64,000 nucleotides of DNA from Sagittula stellata E-37 (GTDB taxonomy: Bacteria > Pseudomonadota > Alphaproteobacteria > Rhodobacterales > Rhodobacteraceae): NCBI RefSeq assembly GCF_039724765.1, contig NZ_CP155729.1:2489501-2553500 (forward strand), given 5' to 3'. This document shows, piece after piece, positions 42,632 to 50,568 of the stretch (its first letter is position 1; every line of letters starts with the position of its first letter). Made by a program: the position numbers and the translations under genes. The notes under the pieces were generated by a model. The model made no database searches, was not told where the DNA came from, and saw only the letters and a program-made list of their open reading frames with translations.

Positions 42632-43507
42632 TTAAGCTACTCGTTGCACCTGCTGACCGGGTTGGTTGATATCATTTCTCTGCCAATAGACCAGCGCCGG
42701 TGGCTTGCCGCCGAGGGCTGAGTGAGGGCGCTGGTGGTTGTAGAAGGTCATCCATTTCCGGATCACCGCCTTCGTTTCCGATCCTGTCTCCCAGGCATGC
42801 AGGTAGACGCACTCGTATTTCAGGGTGCGCCACAGCCTCTCGATGAAGATGTTGTCGAGAAACCGGCCTTTCCCATCCATCGAGATCTTCACGCCCGACC
42901 GGCGGAGCCGATCCGTCCAAGCGAAGGGCGTGAACTGAGAACCCTGATCCGTATTCATTATCTCGGGCGGGCCGAACTTGTGGATGGCCTCGTTCAGCGC
43001 CTCGACACAGAAGTCGGCCTCCAGCGTGTTCGAGATCCGCCAAGACAGAACCTTGCGGGTGTGCCAGTCCATGATCGCCACGAGGTAGAGGAACCCGCGC
43101 CGCATGGGTAGGTAGGTGATATCCGAGCACCAGACCTGGTTCGGACGCTCCACCCGCAGCCCTCTCAGCAGATATGGATAGGTCTTGTGGCCCTTTGCTG
43201 GCCTGCTGGTGTTGGGTTTCTGGTAAATCGGCATGAGCCCCATCAGGCGCATCAGCCGCCGTATCCGCTTCTCGTTCACCGGGTGTCCGTCGTTACGCAG
43301 GTGCCAAGTCATTTGCCGGACGCCGAAGAACGGGGTCTCCAAGAACTGCTCGTCGATCCCCCGCATCAGGCAGAGGTTCTGTTCGGTCTCGCCCTTGGGG
43401 GTGTAGTAGAAAGACGAGCGCGCGATCGACAGCAGCTTGCACTGCTGGCCGATCGATAGGTCCGGGTGGTCAGGCTCGATCATGCCGCGCCTCACTTCCC
43501 GCCCCAA
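42632..43507 (-). CDS. IS3-family transposase OrfB (DDE integrase domain)
   Basis: A frame of 291 codons with an HTH_21-like region and an rve integrase core. The catalytic triad is visible: WCSDITYLP, NTDQGSQFT and IFIERLWRTLKYE. It overlaps the OrfA frame by 16 bases in another register, as expected for production of OrfAB by -1 frameshifting. Confidence 0.92.
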   Translation of the reverse strand: MGREVRRGMIEPDHPDLSIGQQCKLLSIARSSFYYTPKGETEQNLCLMRGIDEQFLETPFFGVRQMTWHLRNDGHPVNEKRIRRLMRLMGLMPIYQKPNTSRPAKGHKTYPYLLRGLRVERPNQVWCSDITYLPMRRGFLYLVAIMDWHTRKVLSWRISNTLEADFCVEALNEAIHKFGPPEIMNTDQGSQFTPFAWTDRLRRSGVKISMDGKGRFLDNIFIERLWRTLKYECVYLHAWETGSETKAVIRKWMTFYNHQRPHSALGGKPPALVYWQRNDINQPGQQVQRVA

Positions 43508-43785
43508 GGCTTCAGCTTTCGTTCCAAAAAAGAGTTGGCCACCGCCAGCTCCCCGATCTTGGCGTGGAGCTCCTTCACCTGCTCCTCGTCAATCTCGGCC
43601 TTCTTGCGGCTCCCGCGCTCGAAAACGCCCGACGCGCCTTCGAGCAGGGCACGCTTCCATTGATGAATCATCGTTGGATGCACCCCGAACCGGCTCGCCA
43701 GCTCGGCCGCTGTCTCTTCACCCTTCAGGGCTTCCAGCGCGACCTTTGCCTTGAACTCAGGCGCGTGCTGCTTGCGTTTCGACAT
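43492..43785 (-). CDS. IS3-family transposase OrfA
   Basis: A 97-residue HTH_Tnp_1 protein: MSKRKQHAPEFKAKVALEAL, the helix-turn-helix AAELASRFGVHPTMIHQWKR and a leucine-zipper-like C-terminus (EQVKELHAKIGELAVANSFL). It binds the element ends. Confidence 0.92.
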   Translation of the reverse strand: MSKRKQHAPEFKAKVALEALKGEETAAELASRFGVHPTMIHQWKRALLEGASGVFERGSRKKAEIDEEQVKELHAKIGELAVANSFLERKLKPWGGK

Positions 43786-43865
43786 CTCTGATCTCCTTCT
43801 CGTCGAAGATCAGCAGACTGCAAATCGTAGCTTATGTCAGTGTCCGAATTTCGGGGGGCAGCTCA

Positions 43866-44269
43866 CTGTGAACCGCCCAATGTTGTTGAGTTGTTGCAGA
43901 GCCTACCGAAAACGACGAAGGCCGCTCCGCGGTCGGCCTGTATCGTTTTGTAATCTATATGAGATTTTGGATCCGACGGTGGGGTGCGGAGCCATTTTCG
44001 CCGATACCTCTTAAGCCATTGATTTGGTTCTGTGCCCCGCCGAAATTCTCACGCCGGAAGGCTGGATTTGTGTGCCGCGTTTGTGCCGAAGGTGCTCCGG
44101 GTGTGTGCGGCCATGGGTCAGCATTATATCCCGGGTAAAGAGGACGTCGAGATCATCTAGTGAATGCGTCATTGTTTCCGACGATGTCGCCGTCAGCTAA
44201 GCCGAAAATCGCGTCGGCTGATCAGGTCGCATCACCCAGAACGTCGAACAGTTCGCGGGGAGCAAACAC
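43866..44269. other. Gene-free stretch containing a diverged tRNA-Asn end
   Basis: No gene is recognised between the IS3 element and the protease gene. The segment 43891-43984 repeats the sequence at 49962-50044, including a terminator-like hairpin (CCGCTCCGCGGTCGG context at 43922-43937) and the diverged attachment-like core. Confidence 0.6.
43963..43984. repeat. Third, diverged tRNA-Asn-type attachment core
   Basis: 19 of 22 bases match the core at 50023 and at the tRNA-Asn 3' end (GATTTTGGATCCGACGGT then GGGG). About 70 bases in front of it also match those in front of the 50023 copy. It probably marks an older insertion at the same tRNA. Confidence 0.6.
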
Positions 44270-46240
44270 CTATTCTTGACGCATCACCCGGATATTGATG
44301 TGAAAACTTTCGTCCCATTCGCCATCCTCGAAAGTGATCGCGCGGCCGGTTGTCCAGCGTTTCGCCAGCTGTTCGTTCAGGTCCAGCACTTTGGGGCGTG
44401 GTTTGCCGAACAGAAAGTTGATGGTCGAACGCAGCTTCAGCCTACCGTCGGGCGAGAGCGACACGCGCAGGTCTTTGTAGGCATCGCTCTCGACGCGCGC
44501 CAGATCCTGAAAGCCCAGCACGTCGGTGCGGCCATTTTCCACCCGGATTGCAACGGACCCGATCGTCTCGATCTTGCCGGGCCGATAGGCGGGGTCGGGC
44601 TTGCGCCGGTGATAAGCGTCGTCCCAGCGGCGGCGGATGAAGATGCGATAAGTGCCATCCAGTGTGGCGGGCGCGCCGTTGTATTCGTCGGCGATGCGGT
44701 CCAGCAGGCTGGCGGACAGATAGCCGCTTTCCTCGATCAGGTTTTCCTTTTGAAAGGCGCGGACGGCACTACGTGAGGCCGGGCCGAACAGCCCGTCCGG
44801 TTCCCCAAGCCCATAGCCAAGCGCGTCCAGCGTGTGCTGGATGTCGCGGTATTCTTCGCGGGAAAAAGCCAGCGCGGCCTCAGCCTCTTCGGGCGACAGT
44901 TCGGGGGCCGTGTCGGGAGAGGGCACCGGTGTGTTCAGCAATGCGGCAAAGCGGTTGTCCGACCCTCGGGAGGCGGGCTCGGGCTTGGTGGCCCGCGGCG
45001 CGGGTGCAGGACTGTCGAGCTGGGTCAGGGCCAGTTGCGCAGCTTGTGCGGCCATGGTGGCGGGGTGGTCCTGGATGACCTGTTGCAAGGCGGCGGAGCG
45101 GGCGGTGCTGTCAGCCACACCCAAGGCGGCGAGCAGCGCGGTGTTGGCGCGGCTCTCACGCGCGACGGTGGCGCGGGCGGCGGCACTGTCGGCCTGCTCG
45201 GCGGTTGCACGGGCGGCCGCGGCCCTTGCGGCCTCTGCCTCGGCGGCCAGTCGTTGGCGCTCGGCCTCGGCTTCGGCGAGGATGCGGGCCTTTTCATCGG
45301 CCAGCGCCGCTTTTTCCGCCGCGAGGCGCGCGCGCTCTGCCTCGATGTCGTCGCGCACAACGTCTGTCTGCACCGACGCTTTGAGCAAGTTGGACGTGGC
45401 GAGGATGTCGGCCATGGGCACGGCAAAGTTCACCGCCCCGGCGCGCGATCCGGCATGGTGCAGCGCCACCACCTGCTTGAGGTCGGCATCGATCACCGGA
45501 GAGCCGGAGTTGCCCGGCAAGGTATCGCAGGTGTGCCGCAACCGACCCGAGGCGACGGCGGGACTGTCGGTCTGGCATTTCTCGCGGCTGATGCGCTGCG
45601 CCTCGCCCATGGGATGGCCGATCACCCATAGCGGGTCGCGGTCACCGGGCAGCGCGGCCGACAGATCGAGCGCGCCGAATTCGGCATTGGCATCGCCCCC
45701 GACCACTTGCAGCACCGAGTAGTCGAGATCCTTGTTCGTCTCCAGAGGGATTGGATTGACGTGGAACATGCGGGTGCCGTCCTCGATCCCGTCGCGCACA
45801 TAGCCAAGGCGGATCTGGACGGCGATAATCGCGCTGGCCCCCAGCCGGTCATTGTCAAGGATTCCGGGCACACAGTGGTGGTTGGTCACCAATCGGTTGC
45901 CGTCGACCAGGAAGGCGGTGCAGGGCGCGTGGCCCTTGTCGGTCAGGATATCCAGCCGCCCGACCGGCCTCCCCGTGCGGGCAAAGACAGAGGTCGCACC
46001 ATAGTTCGAGATGAACTCGTTGTTGTAGTCACCGATCTGCGCCTCCAGTTCGGCTCCGGCAAGGGCGGACTGGTTGCGCGACAGAACGGCATTTCCAAAG
46101 GTGCTGGCGTCGAACATCAGCAGATCCTGAGCTGGGGCTGCCTGCGCCAGAAGGAGCACGCCGCTCAATACGGAAAATGTGTGTTTCAATCGAGTTCTCC
46201 CGCATGGTTCTGGGCGATAAAAGGCCAGTTTAAAAGTCAT
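44270..46240 (-). CDS. Secreted trypsin-like serine protease with peptidoglycan-binding domain
   Basis: A 656-residue exported protein. Residues 1-38 contain a signal peptide; a TTG at 46189 preceded by GGGAGAACTCGA (MKHTFSVLSGVLLLAQ) may be the true start. The chymotrypsin-fold triad is H122 (VTNHHC), D173 (KDLDYSVL) and S245 (TLPGNSGSPV). An alanine/glutamate-rich coiled coil covers about 305-400, then a Pro-rich linker, then a peptidoglycan-binding-1 repeat (TLDALGYGLGEPDGLFGPAS). It likely acts in the periplasm or at the wall. It has no operon partner and lies between two attachment-like repeats. Confidence 0.85.
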   Translation of the reverse strand: MTFKLAFYRPEPCGRTRLKHTFSVLSGVLLLAQAAPAQDLLMFDASTFGNAVLSRNQSALAGAELEAQIGDYNNEFISNYGATSVFARTGRPVGRLDILTDKGHAPCTAFLVDGNRLVTNHHCVPGILDNDRLGASAIIAVQIRLGYVRDGIEDGTRMFHVNPIPLETNKDLDYSVLQVVGGDANAEFGALDLSAALPGDRDPLWVIGHPMGEAQRISREKCQTDSPAVASGRLRHTCDTLPGNSGSPVIDADLKQVVALHHAGSRAGAVNFAVPMADILATSNLLKASVQTDVVRDDIEAERARLAAEKAALADEKARILAEAEAERQRLAAEAEAARAAAARATAEQADSAAARATVARESRANTALLAALGVADSTARSAALQQVIQDHPATMAAQAAQLALTQLDSPAPAPRATKPEPASRGSDNRFAALLNTPVPSPDTAPELSPEEAEAALAFSREEYRDIQHTLDALGYGLGEPDGLFGPASRSAVRAFQKENLIEESGYLSASLLDRIADEYNGAPATLDGTYRIFIRRRWDDAYHRRKPDPAYRPGKIETIGSVAIRVENGRTDVLGFQDLARVESDAYKDLRVSLSPDGRLKLRSTINFLFGKPRPKVLDLNEQLAKRWTTGRAITFEDGEWDESFHINIRVMRQE

Positions 46241-46641
46241 TCTGAAATCCGTTCAGGCCGTTGAAGGGCGACCCGACCGCAGCCTAGGCCAAATCGCCTT
46301 GTATGCCAATCATCAAGGCCCGCCGAGTTGGGGCGGGCCTTTTGACCGTGCGGGTGGTGTCCGAAAAGCGTATTGGTTCGCACGCTGCTTGGATACAACG
46401 GTGGGTTTGCTGAAGCGTCCAAGGTCCGGGGGAATCCAAAATGCCCGGTTTCGAGCCTACCGTACTCAGCCGCATGCTTGCTCGCCTGTCCCGCTTGGAG
46501 GCTCACCGGCTTGGGGACAAGGCAAGGCCCACTACCGGAGTTCGGTTGATTTAACCCTTGTTGGCAGTGCTCGGTGCATGGCGATTGGGGCAGCTTCGGT
46601 TGAAGATCTCGGGTAGCTTGAGACTACCGGGAAAATGCGTT
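46241..46641. other. Gene-free stretch with a terminator-like hairpin
   Basis: No gene is recognised. GGCCCGCC and GGCGGGCC pair around GAGTTGG at about 46317-46339 and TTTT follows on the plus strand, so it would end a plus-strand transcript, though no plus-strand gene precedes it. Confidence 0.5.
46317..46343 (+). terminator. Rho-independent terminator-like hairpin
   Basis: An 8-bp GC stem (GGCCCGCC / GGCGGGCC) with a short loop, followed by TTTTGA. It has the classical form; the gene it once served is not present. Confidence 0.55.
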
Positions 46642-47440
46642 TTACCGCACGGGGCTTTTTTCCCGGTGCGGTGCAGGATCGCGTGCCGTTCGGTATGCGT
46701 CAGGGGCGTGTTGTCCTGCCGCGATCTTGCAAGGCAGCGCGGCGAGTGCATTCACAAGACGCATCTGTTCGACCGTTTCGCAACGGCTGTCGCGCAGACG
46801 AGACGTGCCAAAGACCAAGGCCAGCGCCTTGGCGCGGGAGACGGCAACGTTCATCCGGTTGCGGGAGAAAAGAAAATCCATGCCGCGTGAAGGCTCTTCT
46901 GCACTGGCGGCGGTCATCGAGACGAGACAGACAGGCGCCTCCTGACCTTGGAACTTGTCTACCGTGCCGCCGCGCACCTCAGCGAGCAAGGCGTCGCGCA
47001 GTGCATTGACCTTGGCGTTGAAGGGCGCGACGACGATGGTATCCGATCCTCGCAAAGGGCGCCGGGTCGGGCCGTCTCGCCAAGTTCCACGGATCAACCG
47101 GGCAATGCAGTCCCGGATCGCGGAGATTTCCTCGTATTCAATCTGGGTGTTGCCCTCATGCGCGACATCGATCCACCACGCGCCGGTTTCGGGCATACCT
47201 TCGACCTGAACCGAAGGGGCGGCGGCGGTGTCATGGGCGCTCAGGCGGCCTGCATAGAATTGATCCGAGACATAGGCACAAAGGTCGGGATGCATCTGGC
47301 GCGACATCGGCAGGAAGATTCCGCGGTCCTCGGACACCGTGGTCTGGTTGCCTCGCATCCATTCGAGACACGACAGGTTTGCCGGTTCCGGGTGGCCGTC
47401 CCCGATCACTTGCGGCAGCTGGTTCGGATCGACGAGCGGA
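46642..47440 (-). pseudogene. Superfamily 1 helicase, C-terminal fragment
   Basis: The minus-strand frame (open to 47511) carries the C-terminal part of an AAA_11/AAA_12 (UPF1-like, RecB-nuclease-associated) helicase: DPNQLPQVIGDGHPE, ANLSCLEWM, PMSRQMHPDLCAYVS, VVAPFNAKVNALRDAL, TVDKFQGQEAPV and FSRNRMNVAVSRAKAL. The Walker A half is missing: above about 47440 the sequence becomes the phage terminase fragment on the other strand. The C-terminus also reads into unrelated sequence after EQMRLVNAL. Remnant. Confidence 0.8.
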
Positions 47441-47519
47441 TGCCAAACTACGATGCGAACGGACGGCAAGAACTGACTAAACGCCGCCGCGAGATCGTGC
47501 AGGCGGACCATCTGCCCGC

Positions 47520-48000
47520 AATGTCATACGCCGACCTCGCCATCGTGACCCGGAACCTGATGGTGGACCCGTCCATCGCGGGCCGAGCCTATCTCGTCGT
47601 GGATTCCTCTGGCGTCAGGCGGGCATTCTGCGACCTGCTCGACACGAAGCCGGTCCAGCACACCCGCGTTCAGATGGTGGCCCGGGAGAACGAGACGGAA
47701 ACCACCGAACGCGGGCGCACCTTCAACAACGTGGGGCGAACCCGGATCTTGTCGGCGCTAAACTGGGCAATCCACACGGGCGACCTTTCCATCGGCAACT
47801 TCGCGGACCTTGGCCTCATGCGCCAAGAGCTTGAGAGCTTTGAGGCCGATGTGGGATCGAGCGGGCGCGTGAGGATCGAAGGGGGCACGAAGTTCGGCCA
47901 CGCGGACCTTGCCGTTTCCGCCGCGCTGGCGCTGTGGCTATCCGATCACCGCAGCGTCGGCGCACACATCGGGCAAGTGCCGCTCAAGGGCTACTGGTAA
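47520..48000 (+). pseudogene. Phage terminase large subunit, C-terminal fragment
   Basis: The plus-strand frame ending at 48000 reads AYLVVDSSGVRRAFCDLL, RGRTFNNVGRTRILSALNWA and GTKFGHADLAVSAALALWLS up to QVPLKGYW. This is the nuclease-domain end of a large terminase. The ATPase half and start are absent; upstream the frame enters the antisense of the helicase fragment. Evidence of a lost prophage. Confidence 0.75.
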
Positions 48001-48180
48001 AGCGCCCGGGCAGTGCGTCGATCTCGTGTGGTGTTTTCGTTTCGCCAATACCGTTTGTGCCAGAACCGGCCACACGCACATTAGACGGGCGCTCGGGCGG
48101 TCATGGTTTAGTGCCTAGGTTCAGGACCCATTGATTTGGTTGAGCGAGCGTGATTCACCGTTCGAAAACGAGCGGTGAAC

Positions 48181-48528
48181 ATGTCTGATCTCTACTGGTT
48201 GAGCGATGCGCAGATGGCGCGTCTGGAGCCTTACTTCCCCAAGTCGCACGGCAAGCCCCGGGTTGATGACCGGCGCGTTCTGAGCGGTATTATCTTTATC
48301 AATCGCAATGGATTGCGGTGGCGAGATGCGCCAAGGGAATACGGCCCGCACAAGACACTCTACAACCGCTGGAAGCGGTGGAGCGATAGAGGCGTCTTCG
48401 CCCGGATCATGGCCGGGCTGGCGGGCGAGCATGGTGAGGAGACGACCGTGATGATCGACGCAACTCATCTGAAGGCCCATCGCACGGCGTCCAGCCTGGG
48501 CGTGAAAAAGGGGGGCGTGGACGGCTGA
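48181..48528 (+). CDS. IS5/IS427 transposase, first frame (copy 2)
   Basis: Identical in translation to the frame at 30200, with the first catalytic Asp in MIDATHLKAHR and the A/G slippery run before the stop. It begins at ATG 48181. Confidence 0.87.
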   Translation: MSDLYWLSDAQMARLEPYFPKSHGKPRVDDRRVLSGIIFINRNGLRWRDAPREYGPHKTLYNRWKRWSDRGVFARIMAGLAGEHGEETTVMIDATHLKAHRTASSLGVKKGGVDG

Positions 48529-48548
48529 TTGGCCGGACGAAGGGAGGC

Positions 48549-48938
48549 ATGAACACGAAGTTGCACGCCGTCTGCGACAGCCATGGCCGGCCCATCGACC
48601 TGTTCCTGACTGCCGGCCCCGTCAGCGACTACATCGGGGCGCGTGCGCTGGTCGGCGGGCTGCCAGACGTGAAATGGCTGCTCGGAGATCGCGGCTACGA
48701 TGCCGACTGGTTCAGAGAAGCCTTGCAAGACAAGAAGATACGCCCTTGCATCCCGGGCCGGACGAAACGGAAGACGCCCGTCCCGTACGACAAGCGCAGG
48801 TACAAGCGTCGCAACCGGATCGAGATCATGTTCGGCAGGCTCAAGGATTGGAGACGGGTGGCGACCCGTTATGACCGATGCCCAAAGACCTTCTTCTCAG
48901 CGATCGCACTCGCTGCGACCGTGATCTTCTGGCTTTGA
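48549..48938 (+). CDS. IS5/IS427 transposase, second frame (copy 2)
   Basis: Identical in translation to the frame at 30568; supplies the second Asp (GDRGYDADWF) and the Glu (RNRIEIMFGRLKDWRR) of the DDE site by -1 frameshifting. Confidence 0.85.
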   Translation: MNTKLHAVCDSHGRPIDLFLTAGPVSDYIGARALVGGLPDVKWLLGDRGYDADWFREALQDKKIRPCIPGRTKRKTPVPYDKRRYKRRNRIEIMFGRLKDWRRVATRYDRCPKTFFSAIALAATVIFWL

Positions 48939-49300
48939 GAGAGAACGAGTCCTGACCCTAGGGTCAGGCTGCATTGATTTCGCGCGAACAGCATGATTCA
49001 CGGCTTCGAAAACGGAGCGATGACATGAGCGATCTCTTCTGGCTGACCGACGTGCAGATGGCGCGCCTGGCCCCTTTCTTCCCGAAGTCCCACGGCAAGC
49101 CTCGTGTTGATGACCGGCGTGTTTTGAGCGGGATTATCTTCATCAATCGCAATGGCTTGCGTTGGCGGGATGCGCCGAAGGAGTATGGTCCGCATAAGAC
49201 GCTCTACAGCCGGTGGAAGCGGTGGAGCGAGAAGGGCATCTTCGCCCGGATGATGGCAGGTCTGGCCGCTGAGCACGGCGAAGAGAAGACCGTGATGATC

Positions 49301-49341
49301 CCCTCTCGGGACATCACTTCGTGATGCCCTGCCGGGCAGTG
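49301..49341 (+). repeat. 41-bp palindromic micro-insertion, copy B
   Basis: Starts CCCTCTCGGG, contains the hairpin CATCAC-TTC-GTGATG and ends with a second hairpin CTGCCGGGCAG plus TG. It sits exactly between the codons for I and the catalytic D of VMIDATYLKAHR and matches the copy at 49675 at 39 of 41 bases. Confidence 0.85.
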
Positions 49342-49674
49342 GACGCGACATATCTGAAAGCACATAGACCGGCGACCAGCATGGCCGCAAAAAAGGGGGG
49401 GCGCGGTCACCTGATCGGTCGCATCAAGGGCGGCATGAACACCAAACTGCACGCCATCTGCGACAGTCAGGGACGACCGATCGACCTGTTCGTCACCGCG
49501 GGACAGGTCAGCGACTACATCGGAGCACGGGCGCTGCTCAGCGGCCTACCAAACGTCAAATGGCTGCTCGGGGATCGGGGCTACGACGCTGACTGGTTCA
49601 GAGAAGCTTTGCAGGACAAGGGGATACGCGCCTGTATCCCAGGCCGAAAGAAACGCAAGACGCCGGTCAAATAC

Positions 49675-49715
49675 CCCTCTCGGGCCATCACTGCGTGATG
49701 CCCTGCCGGGCAGTG
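49675..49715 (+). repeat. 41-bp palindromic micro-insertion, copy C
   Basis: Starts CCCTCTCGGG, contains CATCAC-TGC-GTGATG and ends CTGCCGGGCAGTG. It sits between the codons for Y and D of VKYDQRRYKRR, 374 bases downstream of copy B in the same gene and orientation. Confidence 0.85.
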
Positions 49716-49908
49716 GACCAGCGCCGATACAAGCGGCGCAATCGCATCGAGATCATGTTCGGAAGACTCAAAGACTGGAGGCGTGTGGCCACCCGATATG
49801 ACCGGTGCCCGAAGGTCTTCCTTTCGGCCAGCGCCCTCGCCGCCCTCGTCATCTACTGGTTATGAATCCTGAGCCTAACCTGCCGCAACGCACTCTTTTG
49901 AAACCCTC

Positions 49909-49931
49909 GCCGCGCCTTCGGGCGCGGCCTT
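49909..49931 (+). terminator. Rho-independent terminator-like hairpin
   Basis: GCCGCGCC (49909-49916), TTCG, GGCGCGGC (49921-49928), then CTTTCC. A compact tetraloop hairpin just beyond the IS element. Confidence 0.55.
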
Positions 49932-50022
49932 TCCGTTGCGCAACCGCCTAAGGTTGTATAGTTGTTGCATAGCCTACCGAAAACGACGAAGGGCGGCCTT
50001 TATCGTATTGTAATCTCTATTA

Positions 50023-50044
50023 GATTTTGGCTCCGGCGGTAGGG
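50023..50044. repeat. Attachment-site repeat (distal end of the tRNA-Asn island)
   Basis: 22 bases identical to 57599-57620, which form the last 17 bases of the tRNA-Asn gene plus 5 bases beyond (core GATTTTGGCTCCGGCGGT, then AGGG). This is the duplication expected after integration at the 3' end of the tRNA. Recombinase genes lie between the copies. Confidence 0.8.
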
Positions 50045-50568
50045 GCCTCTCCGCGCAGCCAAGTCCCTTTGATTTCAAAGGAATTTCCGACGCGACCGTG
50101 CACCGGCTCCGGATGGACTCCAAGATGTGCCCGGAGTCGTGTCGTACATCGGGCACCAGATCAAGCACTATCAGCAGCCTCGCGCGGCAAGCCGTGGAAC
50201 GGGCGGCGAAGGTCGCCTTGCCGGAGCATGCCGAGATGGTCGCGGCTCCACGCGGGCACCGCGTCCCGGACCAGCATTTCGAGCAGCGATGCGAAGGGGG
50301 CAGCTGACCGCTGCGATGCAGCACTTTGGGCCGCCGTGTGACGTCTGATCGGGTCCCTTTATGCCTGTCCGGAGGGCGACTAAAATGGCAACCCGATCAG
50401 GAGCCGGAACAGGGAGAGTGCACCGAGCGGCGAGACGGCTTCCTCGAAAAGAGTGTCGGTGACGGCGCTGTCCAAGGCGGCGTTTTCGATCCCGGCATCG
50501 ATGACCAAGTCTGAGCCCATCTGAGCGGCACCCGGACATTTTTGCGCGCATGCAAAGGAGAACATGAT
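50045..50568 (+). other. Island end without recognised gene
   Basis: No gene is recognised in about 520 bases. A perfect inverted repeat CCTTTGA-TT-TCAAAGG lies at 50066-50081, 21 bases inside the attachment repeat, where recombinase or excisionase arm sites could be. An AAAGGAG ribosome site closes the stretch. Confidence 0.5.

Larger units (their letters stand above)
42593..43865 (-). mobile_element. IS3-family insertion sequence
   Basis: About 1273 bp. The ends are imperfect inverted repeats: TGAGCTACTCCCC at 42593 and, from the right end inward, TGAGCTGCCCCCCGAAATT ending at 43865. Two overlapping minus-strand frames (OrfA then OrfB) lie inside. Both appear intact. No clear target duplication was found (flanks GTG and CTG). 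Confidence 0.85.
48118..48958 (+). mobile_element. IS5-family (IS427 group) insertion sequence, copy 2
   Basis: Same element as at 30137, in the same orientation, flanked by CCTA on both sides (48114-48117 and 48957-48960). Its right end abuts another IS427-type element directly, sharing the TA, so it inserted into the end of that element. Confidence 0.9.
49025..49865 (+). pseudogene. IS427-type transposase split in three by two 41-bp insertions
   Basis: Three successive frames reconstruct one DDE transposase. The first (49025-49324) runs MSDLFWLTDVQMARLAPFFP to KTVMI then PSRDITS and stop. The second (49324-49698) starts MPCRAV and continues DATYLKAHR to KTPVKY then PSRAITA and stop. The third (49698-49865) starts MPCRAV and continues DQRRYKRRNRIEIMFGR to IYWL. 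At both junctions stop and start overlap as TGATG. The A/G run here (AAAAAAGGGGGGG) keeps the frame, so no frameshift is needed in this copy. All three catalytic acids survive. Confidence 0.8.
48961..49875 (+). mobile_element. Diverged IS427-type element carrying two 41-bp insertions
   Basis: The ends GGGTCAGGCTGCATT on the left and GGCTCAGGATTC (inward from the right) lie between TA dinucleotides at 48959 and 49876. Without the two 41-bp insertions the element would be about 833 bp, close to the intact copies. It is clearly related to them but has many substitutions. Confidence 0.8.

Noticed and set aside
49301..49715. CRISPR-like repeat pair
   Set aside because: Only two copies 374 bases apart within a transposase gene, no spacers and no cas genes; explained as the 41-bp insertion.
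50098..50307. Possible small gene after the distal attachment repeat
   Set aside because: No ribosome site, odd composition and overlapping frames on both strands of equal length.
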